Of a stretch of DNA of 64,000 nt, positions 25,197 to 38,287 are shown in pieces. The stretch covers positions 170,571,361 to 170,635,360 of the forward strand of contig NC_081406.1 in assembly GCF_030272615.1 (NCBI RefSeq). The letters are read 5' to 3'. This stretch comes from Cryptomeria japonica (lineage: Eukaryota > Streptophyta > Pinopsida > Cupressales > Cupressaceae). A program made the translations under genes and the position numbers. The notes beneath the pieces were generated by a model that worked only from the letters and a program-made list of their open reading frames with translations, did no database searches and was not told the origin of the DNA. Within the stretch, counting starts at the first letter, position 1, and each line of letters opens with the position of its first letter.

Positions 25197-25897
25197 AATA
25201 TACTTGGGATGATTACTTGACAATAATTATAAGTTTATTTTGTTGTCCCTATCTTTTAAGCATGGAGGATACTATTGAGGATATGTATTTCCTCTTTAAT
25301 GTTATCTCCTATGAAATTGCATACTTTTCTTTAAATATCACATGGGTAACTTTAAACCCTCTTATTATTTTTACATGCATTTATTAGTCACTATTTATCA
25401 TTAGCTTGGATATCCTTAAGTAGCATTTAGAGGAAGCATCTTCATCTTTGGACCATTTTCTACATAAATTTCCATAAAGTTCAAATTGTATCCTTCATTA
25501 GCTAGGCCTAGAAATCTTAATTTGATTGTGGCTCACTTTGGAACTAGAATAACAAAATTTGAGAAAATTTGAAAGACATCATACATCTTGATATTTCATC
25601 CATTATTTTCCTTTTAGTAATGGGACATTATAATGCACACTTATTTGGCTTTATTTCTTCGAAAGGGAAGGATTATTGATTAGAAATCACAGTCAATCTT
25701 CAAAATTTAGTGTCAAGTATATAGCATTGGTGTAGGAGGCTACTTTAAGGGGGTTTCATTGTCTCTATTCATCCTATCTTGAGCGATTTTTATCTTCTAG
25801 GTTTTCTCCTTCTCATATTTAGAAGGGCTATTATAATTGTACATGGATACCTAATCATGCCTAGTTGTCATTTCTCCAAGTTGCACTTAAGCAAGGG
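25197..25897 (+). mobile_element. Gene-less LTR element, internal region (3' part)
   Basis: From about ATACTTGGGATGA (25198) on, this matches the ends of the internal regions at 27409-30163, 31677-33734 and 35255-37309. It marks the broken left end of the second array. It ends in a CTTAAGC-AAGGG purine stretch before TGTTGGTG. Confidence 0.8.
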
Positions 25898-27408
25898 TGT
25901 TGGTGTAATTTTTTAATGACACCACATTATTTAAGTTTAATTTCCTACTTTATTTTTATGAATCAACTATGATACAAAACTTGATTACATGTTTCCTTCC
26001 AGTTGAACACACACTGGATGCTAAGAAGGGGGGTGAATTGGGTCATCCTTACTTCAATCACATCGTCATCCTTTCATCAATTCATAAATGCATATCATCA
26101 TTGTATTTCACTATTCATCTATATCTCTATTTGTTTCGTCTTTCCTATGTATGTACATATACACCAATCTAGAACAAAAATATTCACCAAGTCAACCAAA
26201 AAGAAATATTGTAACGTGTATGCATATCTTTGACCCAAATTATACAACTGAACCAAAATATGAAACACATAGAACTTAATTCGAACCAAAACTGAAACCA
26301 ATGACCAACTCCGGGCCAAAAGAATACTTCACATGCAATCACCAAAAACATGTGATACATATTACTCTAATAGCGTATAACCCAAACATGTGAACCAATC
26401 ATATCATTTCACAATTGTGAAAGTCCAAACCAAAACAAGCAACACTTGGACCATAAAAAATAGACTTCTGACTATCCTCACCAACGAAAACATTCAAAAA
26501 TACTAATTTCAATTGAGTCAACTGCAATGCAACCTATCCAAGTCCAAACCATAGAACCAATCGATAGCAACCTCTGGTCCAAAAGCATAACTGCAAATAC
26601 ATCAACATTGTAGCTAACTTTGTTGATGTCCGAACCAAAACCCATCTGAACCACACTGTTTAACATCAATGACAATAAAGCATATATTTGTAACACTTCC
26701 CTCATTAACTTCTACTATTTTCCTTATCATCTCATATTTAAAAAGTTAGTTAAAGAAATCCCTTGTTTTTTGGTTTTATGATTCTTTCTCATCCTCATTG
26801 GATGTGGAATCTTGAGGCTATATATTGTATCTCTTTCAATCCATTGAGTAAGGATTTTTAAATAATCTCTCCATATTGTTTTAATTTGATATTAGTCAAT
26901 ATTGAAATGTGCACTATCTATATGTTTGCATCTATCTTCTATAATCCTCATTGCCTAGATCAAGACTTGTCTTTGGATTTTCATTATATCCTACAATTTT
27001 CTTTCATTCTACCTAGGATTTTCTACCTAAACCCTAGCATCGCCCAAATCAATAATAATAAATTCTATTATGATGTTCACTATGAAAACAAAGTGTTAGA
27101 GTTATCTTGTATAAGCTAAGAGTTATTTATTTAATTATTAGTCTATTATACTCTATGCTTAAACTAAACTTAGGCATTTCATAATATGATACGTATTTAA
27201 TAAATATTCACTTTATTCCTTTAGGGTTTCTTTAGGGTTGCATATTCTCCTTTTATACTTGGATTCTATTGTACTTTTTAAACCGATTTCCTCTTTGAAT
27301 GATAATCTTTTTCTTCAGAGCCATTATTGTGTTTTTGTCTCCAATCTTCTCTTGTGACAGGTATTTTGTATGCAAGTGTTCTTGGGATCTCTGAAGTTGT
27401 ATTTCTCA
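25898..27408 (+). repeat. Gene-less LTR element, LTR copy 1 (1511 bp)
   Basis: Starts TGTTGGTGTAAT after a purine stretch and ends TTTCTCA, nine bases before a TGGTATCAGAG primer site. A TGTTGG start after a purine run is typical of Ty1/copia-type elements. The repeat recurs at 30164, 33735 and 37310. A possible TATA region (CCTTTTATACTT) lies near 27250. An internal run GCTAAGAAGGGGGGTGAATTGG (about 26019) could be mistaken for the polypurine tract and LTR start. Confidence 0.75.
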
Positions 27409-30163
27409 ACTTCTTTATGGTATCAGAGTCTGCATCTGCTGTTGCTTGTTCTTGATTTTTTAGAAGATTTTTTGGAGGAGGGTTTCAGTTTTTTCAGAGA
27501 TTTTTATTGGATTTGGGGTAGATGTTTTGTTTTTAATCATTTTGGGCTCAAACGGACCTCATCATTGAGCTCAGAACGCCCAAAAAACCCCCATTTCCAT
27601 AAAAAATAAATCAAATTTTGACAAATTTGGGTTTTGGATTTTTTTTGGTTTTGCCTTTTCTTTTGCACGAATTTTGAGAAATTCGTCAGAAAAATCAGTA
27701 AAAAAAATTTATAGCAGTTTGGGCGAAAAAAAGACCTCACTGTTGGCTTCCGAAGGGCGTTTCCAGTCATTTTGACAAATAATTCGACCTATTTCGGTGA
27801 CAAGGGCATTTGGGACATGATTTTTTTATTGGCACGCATTACAAGGCACAACAGTCCGTATGGTTGTACCTGCAAATGTGTGAGAAAATTTTCCTCAAAT
27901 TTTATTTTATTTTATTGTTTTTTATCCAATTTATGCCCTAAAAGAGTGTTTTTTTTTTTGTTTTTTTTTTGTTTTGGTCGTAACTTGGTCATACATAGGA
28001 GCTTTTGGAAGAAAATTATATCATCGAAAAGCTCTTTTCGATCTCTCTTCAAATCTGAAGGTTTGATATTCTGATTTTTCTTTTTTCATGTCTTTTTTTT
28101 TGTCAAAGCTAGAAGTTCTTTTTTTAACTCCGGGAGAAATAACTTGAGCATCCAAACTCTGTTTTTAGAAAAAATTATATCGTTGGAAAGCTTGTTCTAT
28201 GCACTTTCCAGTCATATGAGTTTTCTTCGGAGATTCTTCTCTAGGTATATTTTATTCATTTTATTTCTTTTCAGCACTCTAGTGAATATCTTGGATGTTT
28301 CAAGTCCTAGGATCTCTTTCTTTGAGTAGGATGTCTTGTCTTTGGTTGTTCTTTCTATATTTCCAGCCTTATGTCTCTTCTGATCATTGTAGACGGTTTT
28401 TTGTTAGATTTTTTTATGCAAACAAACTAATCACATAGTAGGTTAGGAAAGATTGGAGTTCACATCAAGTTATGTGATCATTTTGTAGTTGTAGAGTAGA
28501 AATAGTGTTGAGGTTGGGATGTCACATGACCAATTTAGATTATACATGTTATCACATTTTACCCTCTTTATTTTACACATACAAATCTAGGGGATATGTA
28601 TTTTAGGAGGTATAGTATAGTCATGTGATCGTTCAATTCCTTTTATCAATTGAGATTCTAGAGACGTATTGATATTCCATCTCCCACTCTTGCTTCTTCA
28701 AAGTTTAGTGCTTCTTTAGTTGGGGGCTTTAATGATTTAATGTAGTGGGATCCCATTCATCATCTTCCAAATGCATATACTTGGGATGAGTACTTGACAA
28801 AAATTATAAGTTTATTTTGTGGTCCCTATCTTTTAAACATGGAGGGTACTATTGAGGATATGTATTTCCTCTTTAATGTTATCTCCTATGGAATTGCATA
28901 ATTTTCTTTAAATGTCATGAGGGTAACTTTAAACCCTCTTATTATTTTTACGTGCATTTATTAGTCACTATTTATCATTAGCTTGGATATCCTTAAGTAG
29001 CATTTAGAGGAAGCATCTTCATCTTTGGACCATTTTCTACATAAATTTCTATAAAGTTCAAATTGTTTCCTTCATTAATTAGGCCTAGAAATCTTAATTT
29101 GATTGTGGCTCACTTTGAAACTAGAATAGCAACATTTGAGAAAATTTGAAAGATGGGAGTTCAAAGATGGGAGTTCACATCAAGTTATGTGATCATTTTG
29201 TAGTTGTAGAGTAGAAATAGAGTTGAGGTTGGGATGTCACATGATCAATCTAGATTATAGATGTTATCACATTTTACCCTCTTTATTTTTGACTTAGAAA
29301 TCTAGTGGAGATGTATTTTAGGAGGTCTAGTATAGTCATGTGATCATTCAATTTCTTTTATCAATTGAGATTCTTGAGACGAATTGATATTCTATCTCCC
29401 ACTCTTGCTTCTTCAAAGCTTAATGCTTCTTTAGTTGGGGTTTTTAATGATTTAATGTAGTCGGATCCCATTCACCATCTTCCAAATGCATATTCTTGGG
29501 ATGATTACTTGACAAAAATTATAAGTTTATTTTGTCGTCCCTATCTTTTAAGCATGAAGGATACTATTGAGGATATGTATTTCCTCTTTAATGTTATCTC
29601 CTATGTAATTGCATACTTTTCTTTAAATATCACATGGGTAACTTTAAACCCTCTTATTATTTTTGCATGCATTTATTAGTCACTATTTATCATTAGCTTG
29701 GATATCCTTAAGTAGCAATTAGAGGAAGCATCTTCATCTTTGGACCATTTTCTACATAAATTTCCATAAAGTTCAAATTGTATCCTTCATTAGCTAGGCC
29801 TAGAAATATTAATTTGATTGTGGCTCACTTTGTAACTAGAATAACAACATTTAAGAAAATTTGAAACACATCATACATCTTGGTATTTCATCCATTATTT
29901 TCCTTTTAGTAATGGGCCATTATAATGCACACTTATTTGGCCTTATTTCTTCCCAAGGGAAGGATTATTGTTTAGAAATCATAGTCAAACTTCAAAATTT
30001 ATTGTCAAGTGTATAGCATTAGTGTAGGAGGCTACTTTAAGGGGGTTTCATTGTCTCTCTTCATCCTATCTTGAGTTCTCATATTTATAGGGGCTATTAT
30101 AATTGTACATGGATACCTAATCATGCGTAGTTGTTATTTCTCCAAGTTGCACTTAAGTGAGGG
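27409..30163 (+). mobile_element. Gene-less LTR element, internal region 1 (2755 bp, with duplication)
   Basis: Begins with the primer site TGGTATCAGAG (27418-27428) and ends with a purine-rich stretch. No retroviral-type domain is visible and frames stay near 100 codons or less, so the element is non-autonomous. It is about 700 bp longer than its sisters because a block of about 715 bp is repeated in tandem: the word CACATCAAGTTATGTG occurs at 28461 and 29176. Confidence 0.8.
28440..29870 (+). repeat. Tandem duplication of about 715 bp
   Basis: The segment following GGAGTTCACATCAAG is present twice in this internal region only, and once in the other copies. Near the junction (about 29153-29176) GATGGGAGTTCA occurs twice in a row. 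Confidence 0.8.
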
Positions 30164-31676
30164 TGTTGGTGTAATTTTTTAATGACACCTTATTATTTAA
30201 GTTTAATTTCCTACTTTATTTTTATGAATCAACTATGATACAAAAATTGATTACATGTTTCTTTCCAGTTGAACACACACTGGATGCTAAGAGGGGGGTT
30301 GAATCGGGTCATCCTTACTTCAATCACATTGTCATCCTTTCATCAAGTCATACATGCATATCATCATTGTATTCCACAATTTATCTATATCTCTCTTTGT
30401 TTTGTCTTTCCTATGTATGTACATATACACCAATCTAGAACAAAAATATTCATCAAGTCAACCAAAAAGAAATATTGTAACGTGTATGCATATCTCTAAC
30501 CCAAATTATACAACTGAACCAAAATAAGAAACACGTAGAACTTAATTCGAACCAAAACTGAAACCAATGAGCAACTCCGGGCCAAAAGAATACTTCACAT
30601 GCAATCACCAAAACCATATGATACATATTTCTCTAATAGCGTATAAATCAAACATGTGAACCAATCATATGATTTTACAATTGTGAAAGTCCAAACCAAA
30701 ACAAGCAACACTTGGACCATAACAAATAGACTTCTAACTATCCTCACCAACAACAACATTTTCAAAAATGCTAATTTCAATTGAGTCAACTGCAATGCAA
30801 CCTATCCAAGTCCAAACCATAGAACCAATCCATAGCAACCTCTGGTCCAATAGCATAACTACAAATACATCAACATTATAGCTAACTCTATTGATGTCCG
30901 AACCAAAACCCATCTGAACCACACTATTTAACATCAATGACAACAAAACATATATTCGTAACACTTTCTTCATTAACTACTACTATTTTCCTTATTATCT
31001 CATATTTAAAAACTTAGTTAAAGAAATCCCTTGTTTTTTAGTTTTATGATTCTTTCTCATCCTCATTGGATGTGGAATCTTGAGGTTATATATTGTATCT
31101 CTTTCAATCCATTGAGTAAGGATTTTAAAGTAATATCTCCATATTTTTTTAATTCGATATTAGCCAATATTGAAATGTGCACTATCTGTATATTTGCATC
31201 TATCTTCTATAATCCTCCTTGCCTAGATCGAGACTTGTCTTTGGATTTTCATTATATCCTACAATTTTCTTTTATTATACCTAGGATTTTCTACCTAAAC
31301 CCTAGCATCGCCCAAATCAATAATAATAAATTTTATTATGATATTCACTATGAAAACAAAGTGTTAGAGTTATTTTGTATAAGCTAATAGTTATTTATTT
31401 AATTATTACTCTATTATACTCTACACTTAAACTAAACTTAGGCATTTCATAATATGATAGGTATTTAATAAATATTCACTTTATGCCTTTAGGGTTTCTT
31501 TAGGGTTGCATATTCTCCTTTTATACTTGGATTGTATTCTACTTTTTAAAACGAATTCCTCTCTGAATGATAATCTTTTTCTTCAGAGCCATTATTGTGT
31601 TTTTGTCTCCAATCTTCTCTTGTGACAGGTATTTTGTATGCAGGTGTTCTTGGGATCTCTGAAGTTATATTTCTCA
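30164..31676 (+). repeat. Gene-less LTR element, LTR copy 2 (1513 bp)
   Basis: Same borders as copy 1, offset 4266 bp: TGTTGGTGTAAT to TTTCTCA. Substitutions and small indels separate the copies throughout, so this array is clearly older than the LARD-like one. Confidence 0.8.
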
Positions 31677-33734
31677 ACTTCTTTATGGTATCAGAGTCTA
31701 CATCTGCTGCTGCTTGTTCCTGATTTTTTAGAAGATTTTTTGGAGGAGGGTTTTAGTTTTTTCAGAGCTTTTTTATTGGATCTAGGGTAGATGTTTTTTT
31801 TTTGTTTTTTTTATCATTTTGGGCTCAAATGGACCTCATCGTTGAGCTCAGAACGCCCAAAAACCCCCCATTTCCATATAAAATTTGTCAAATTTTGACA
31901 AATTTGGGTTTTGGATATTTTTTGGGGTTTTGCCTTTTTTTTTGCATGAATTTCGAGAAATTTGTTAGAAAAATCATTAAAAAAAATTATAGCAGTTTGG
32001 GCAGAAAAAAGACCTCATCGTTGGCTTCTGAAGGGCGTTTCTAGTCATTTTGATATATAATTTGACCTATTTTGGTGACAAGGGCATTTGGGACATGATT
32101 TTTTCATTGGCACGCATTACAAGACACAAAAGTCCATATAGTTGTACTTGCAAATATGTCAGAAAAATTTTCGTCAAATTTTATTTTATTTTATTGTTTT
32201 TTTTCCCTATTTATTCCCTAAAACAAGGTTTTTTTTTCTTTTGGTCGTAACTTGGTCATATAGAGGAGCTTTTTCAAAAAAATTATATCGTCGAAAAGCT
32301 CTTTTCGAGCTCTCTTTAGATCTGGAGGTTTGATATTCTGATTTTTCTTTTTTTTTTTTGTCAAAGCTAGAAGTTCTTTTTTTACTCTGGGAGAAATAAC
32401 TTGAGCATTCAAACTCCATTTTTAGAAAAATTTATATCGTTGGAAAGCTTGTTTTGTGCACTTTCCAGTAGTCATATGAGTTTTCTTTCCAGATTCTTCT
32501 CTAGGTATATTTTATTCATTTTATTGTTTTTCAGCACTCCAGTGAATATCTTGGATGTTTCAGGTCCTAGGATCTCTTTCTTTGAGTAGGATGTCTTGTC
32601 TTTGGTTATTCTTTCTATATTTCCAGCCTTACGTCTCTTCTGATCATTGTAGAAGGTTTTTTGTTAGATCTTTTTATGCAAACGCACTGATCACATGGTA
32701 GGTTAGGAAAGATTGGAGTTCACATCAAGTTATGTGATCATTTTGTCGTTGTAGAGTATAAATAGTGTTGAGGTTGGGATGTCACATGATCAATTTAGAT
32801 TATACATGTTATCACATTTTACCCTCTTTATTTTACACATACAAATCTAGGGGAGATGTATTTTAGGAGGTATAATATAGTCATATGATCATTCAATTCC
32901 TTTTATCAATTGAGATTCCAGAGACGTATTGATATTCCATCTCCCACTCTTGATTCTTCAAAGTTTAGTGCTTCTTTAGTTGGGGGTTTTAATGATTTAA
33001 TGTAGTGGGATCCCATTCATCATCTTCCAAATGCATATACTTGGGATGAGTACATGACAAAAATTATAAGTTTATTTTGCGGTCCTTATCTTTTAAACAT
33101 GGAGGGTACTATTGAGGATATGTATTTCCTCTTTAATGTTATCTCCTATGGAATTGCATTTTTTTTTTTAAATATCATGAGGGTAACTTTAAACCCTCTT
33201 ATTAATTTTACATGCATTTATTAGTCACTATTTATCATTAGCTTGGATATCCTTAAGTAGCATTTAGAGGAAGCATTTTCATCTTTGGATCATTTTCTAC
33301 ATAAATTTCTATAAAGTTCAAATTGTATCCTTCATTAGTTAGGCCTAGAATTGTTAATTTGATTGTGGCTCACTTTGGAACTAGAATAGAAACATTTGAG
33401 AAAATTTGAAAGACATCATACACCTTGATATTTCATCCGTTATTTTCCGTTTAGTAATGGGATATTATAATGCACACTTATTTGGCCTTATTTCTTCCCA
33501 AGGGAAGGATTATTGTTTAGAAATCATAGTCAATCTTCAAAATTTAGTGTCAAGTGTATAGCATTGGTGTAGGAGGCTACTTTAAGGGGGTTTCATTGTC
33601 TCTCTTCATCCTATCTTGAGTGATTTTTATCTTATAGTTTTTCTCCTTCTCATATTTAGAGGGGATATTATAATTGTACATGGATACCTAATCATGCCTA
33701 GTTGTCATTTCTCCAAGTTGCAGTTAAGGGAGGG
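31677..33734 (+). mobile_element. Gene-less LTR element, internal region 2 (2058 bp)
   Basis: Primer site TGGTATCAGAG at 31686-31696. No coding domain. Carries single copies of the blocks duplicated in internal region 1. Confidence 0.8.
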
Positions 33735-35254
33735 TCTTGGTGTAATTTTTTAATGACACCTTATTATTTAAGTTGCATTTCCTGTTTTATTTTTATGAAT
33801 CAACCAGGATACAAAAATTGATTACATGTTTCCTTCCCATTGAACACACACTGGATACTAAGAGGGGGGTGAATCGGGTCATCCTTACTTCAATCACATC
33901 GTCATCCTTTCATCAAGTCATAAACGCATATCATCACTGTATTCCACAATTCATCGATATCTCTCTTTGTTTCGTCTTTCCTATGTATGTACATATACAC
34001 CAATTTGGAACAAAAATATTCTCCAAGTCATCCAAAAAGAAATATTGTAATGTGTATGCATATCTCTGACCCAAATTATACAACTGAACCAAAATATGAA
34101 ACACATAGAACTTAATTCGAACCAAAACTGAAACCAATGACCAACTCCGGGCCGAAAGAATACTTCACATGCAATCACCAAAAACATATGATACATCTTA
34201 CTCTAATAGCGTATAACCCAAACATGTGAACCAATCATATCATTTCACAATTGTGAAAGTCCAAACCAAAACAAGCAACACTTGGACCACAACAAATACA
34301 CTTCTAACTGTCCTCACCAACAACAACATTGAAATATGCTAATTTCAATCGGGTCAACTGCCAATGCAACCTATCCAAGTCCAAACCATAGAACCAATCT
34401 ATAGCAACCTCTGGTCCAAAAGCATAACTGCAAATACATCAACGTTGTAGCTAACTCTATTGATGTCTAAACCAGAACCCATCTGAACCACACTATTTAA
34501 CATCAATGACAACAAAGCATATATTTGTAGCACTTCCTTCATTAACTTCTACTATTTTCCTTATCATCTCATATTTAAAAACTTAGTTAAATCAATCCCT
34601 TGTTTTTTGGTTTTATGATTCTTTCTCATCCTGATGGGATGTGGAATCTTGAGGCTATATATTGTATCTCTTTCAATCCATTGAGTAAGGATTTTTAATT
34701 AATCTCTCCATATTGTTTTAATTGGATATTAGCCAATATTGAAATGTGCACTATTTGTATGTTCGCATCTATCTTTTATAATCCTCTACAGTTGCCTAGA
34801 TCGAGACTTGTCTTTGGATTTTTATTATACCCTACATTTTTCTTTCATTATACCTAGGATTTTCTACCTAAACCCTAGCATCGCTCAAATCAATAATAAT
34901 AAATTCTATTATGATGTTCACTATGAAAACAAAGTGTTAAGAGTTATCTTGTATTAGCTAATAGTTATTTATTTAATTATTAGTCTATTATACTCGACGC
35001 TTAAGCTAAACTTAGGCATTTAATAATATGGTAGGTAATTAATAAATATTCACTTTATCCCTTTAGGGTTTCTTTAGGGTTGCACATCTTTAGGGTTGTA
35101 TATTCTCCTTTTATAAGGATTGTATTGTACTTTTTTCTCTCTGAATGATAATCTTTTTCTTTAGAGCCATTATTGTGATTTTGTCTCCAATGTTCTCTTG
35201 TGATAGGTATTTTTCTTGCAAGTGTTCTTGGTATCTTTGAAGTTGTATGTCTCA
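33735..35254 (+). repeat. Gene-less LTR element, LTR copy 3 (1520 bp)
   Basis: Offset 3571 bp from copy 2. It starts TCTTGGTG, a change from TGTTGGTG at the terminal bases, and ends near CTCA at 35254. The following primer site reads TGGTATGAGAG, one base changed. Confidence 0.75.
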
Positions 35255-37309
35255 AGTTCCTCATGGTATGAGAGCCTATATCTGTTGCTACTTGTTCTTG
35301 ATTTTTTAGAAGATTTTTCAGAGGAGGGTTTCAGTTTTTTCAGAGCTTTTTTATTGGATATGGGGTAGATGTTTTGTTTCTAATCATTTTGGGCTCAAAG
35401 GAACCTCGCTGTTGAGCTCGAAATGCCCAAAACCCCCCCATTTCCATATAAAATTTGTCAAATTTTGACAAATTTGGGTTCTGGATATTTTTTGGGGGTT
35501 TTCCTTTTTTTTGTATGAATTTCGATAAATTCGTCTTAAAAAATCATTAAAAAAAAATTAGAGCAGTTTGGGCCAAAAAATGACCTCATTGTTGGCTTCT
35601 GAACGGCTTTTCCAATCATTTTGATATATAATTCAACCTAGTTCAGTGACAAGGGCATGTTGGCCATGATTTTTTCATTGGCATGCTTTACAAAGCACAA
35701 AAATCCATGTCTGTACCTGCAAATGCATCAGAAAAATTTCATCAAATTTAAAAAAAAATAAAAATTTTACCCTATTTATGCCCTAAAAGAGGGTTTTTTT
35801 TTCTTTTGGTCGTAACTTGGTCATACAGAAGCGCTTTTTCAAAAACTATATATCGTCGAAAAGCTCTTTTCGAGCTCTGTTCAGATCTGGAGGTTTGATA
35901 TTCCGATTTTTCTTTTTTGATGGTTATTTTTGTTGTCAAAGCCAGAAGTTCTTTTTGCACTCCAAGAGACATAACTTGAGCATTCGAACTCCATTTTTCA
36001 AAAAAATTATATCGCTGGCCTGTGCACTTTCCATTCATATAAGTTTTCTTTCCAAATTCTTCTCCAGGTACACTTTATTCATTTTTAACCTTTTCAGCAC
36101 TCCAATGAATATCTTGGATGTTTCAGGTCCTGGGATCTCTTTCTTTGAGTAGGATGTCTCATCTTTGGTTGTTCTTTCTATATTTCCAGCCTTATGTCTC
36201 TTCTGATCATTGTAGACTATTTTTTGTTAGTTTTTTTTTCCGCAAACACACTAATCACATAGTAGGTTAGGAAAGATTAGAGTTCACATCAAGTTATGTT
36301 ATCATTTTGTAGTTGTAGAGTAGAAAGAGTGTTGAGGTTGGGATGTCACATGATCGAACTAGATTATACATGTTATCACATTTTACCCTCTTTGTTTTGC
36401 ACTTAAAAATCTAGTGGAGATGTATTTTAGGAGATATAGTATAGTCATGTGATCGTTCAATTCCTTTTATCAATTGAGATTCTACAAACATATTTATATT
36501 CCATCTCTCACTCTTGCTTCTTTAAAGTTTAGTGCTTCTTTTGTTGGGGGTTTTAATGATTTAATGTAGTGGGATCCCATTCATCATCTTCCAAATGCAT
36601 ATACTTGGGATGAGTACTTGACAAAAATTATAAGTTTATTTTGTGGTCCCTATCTTTTAAAAGTCGAGGGTATTATTGAGGATATGTGTTTCCTCTTTAA
36701 TGTTATCTCCTATGGAATTGCATAACTTTCTTTAAATATCATGAGGGTAACTTTAAACCCTCTTATTATTTTTAAATGCATTTATTAGTCACTATTTATC
36801 ATTAGCTTGGATATTCTTAAGTAGCATTTACAGGAAGCATCTTCATCTTTGGACCATTTTCTAAATAAATTTTCATAAAGTTCAATTTGTATCCTTCATT
36901 AGCTAGGCCTAGAAATCTTAATTTGATTGTGGCTCACTTTGGCACTAGAATACCAACATTTGAGAAAATTTGAAAGACATCATACATCTTGATATTTCAT
37001 CCATTATTTTCCTTTTAGTAATGGGACATTATAATGCACACTTATTTGGCCTTATTTCTTCCCAAGGGAAGGATTATTGTTTAGAAATCATAGTCAATCT
37101 TCAAAATTTAGTGTCAAGTGTATAGCATTGGTGTAGGAGGCTACTATAAGGGGGTTTCATTGTCTCTCTTCATCCTATCTTGAGTGATTTTTTATCTTAT
37201 AGGTTTTCTCCTTCTTATATTTAGATGGGCTATTATAATTGTAGATGGATACCTAATCATGCCTAGTTGTCATTTCTCCAAGTTGCACTTAAGGGAGGGT
37301 GTTGGTGTA
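35255..37309 (+). mobile_element. Gene-less LTR element, internal region 3 (2055 bp)
   Basis: Same layout as internal region 2, with altered primer site and no coding domain. Ends CTTAAGGGAGGG before TGTTGG. Confidence 0.8.
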
Positions 37310-38287
37310 ATTTTTTAATGACACCTTATTATTTAAGTTTGATTTCCTACTTTTTTTTAATCAATCAACTAAGATACAAAAATTGATTACATGTTTCCTT
37401 CCCATTGAACACACACTGAATGCTAAGAGGGGGGGGTGAATCGAGTCATCCTTACTTCAATCACATCGTCATCCTTTCATTAATTAATAAACACATATCA
37501 TCACTGTATTCCACAATTCATCTATATCTCTCTTTGTTTCGTCTTTCCTATGTATGTACATATACATCAATCTGGAACAAAAATATTCACCAAGTCAACC
37601 AAAAAGAAATATTGTAACGTGTATGCATATCTCTAACCCAAATTATACAACTGAACCAAAATATGAAACACATAGAACTTAATTTGAACCAAAACTAAAA
37701 CCAATGAGCAACTTCGGGCCAAAAGAATACTTCACATGCAATCACCAAAAATATATGATACATCTTACTCTAATAGCGTATAACCCAAACATGTGAACCA
37801 ATCATAGCATTTCACAATTGTGAAAGTCCAAACCAAAACCAGCAACACTTGGACCACAACAAATACACTTCTAAATGTCCTCACCAACAACAATATTCAA
37901 ACATGCTAATTTCAATCGGGTCAACTGCCAATGCAACCTATCCAAGTCCAAACCCATTGAACCAATCCATGGCAACCTCCGATCCAAAAGCATAACTGCA
38001 AATACATCAACATTGTAGCTAACTTTGTTGATGTACGAACTAGAACCCATCTGAACCACATTGTTTAACATCAATGACAACAAAGCATATATTTGTAACA
38101 CTTCCTTCATTAACTTCTACTATTTTCCTTATCATCTCGTATTTAAAAACTTAGTTTAAGGAATCCCTTGTTTTTTGGTTTTATGATTCTTTCTCATCCT
38201 CATTGGATGTGGAATCTTGAGGCTATATATTGTATCTCTTTCAATCCATTTAATAATGATTTTTAATTATTATCTCCATATTGTTTT
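37310..38287 (+). repeat. Gene-less LTR element, LTR copy 4 (interrupted)
   Basis: Matches the first 980 or so bases of copies 1-3 and stops where TGTAGTCACATAA begins. The break is an LTR start of another element, so insertion rather than simple truncation is likely; the remainder would then lie right of the window. Confidence 0.8.

Noticed and set aside
26019-26040. GCTAAGAAGGGGGGTGAATTGG as polypurine tract and LTR start
   Set aside because: A better fit is TGTTGGTG at 25898 after a purine stretch, giving an LTR that ends just before the primer site. The run then lies inside the LTR. Some doubt remains.
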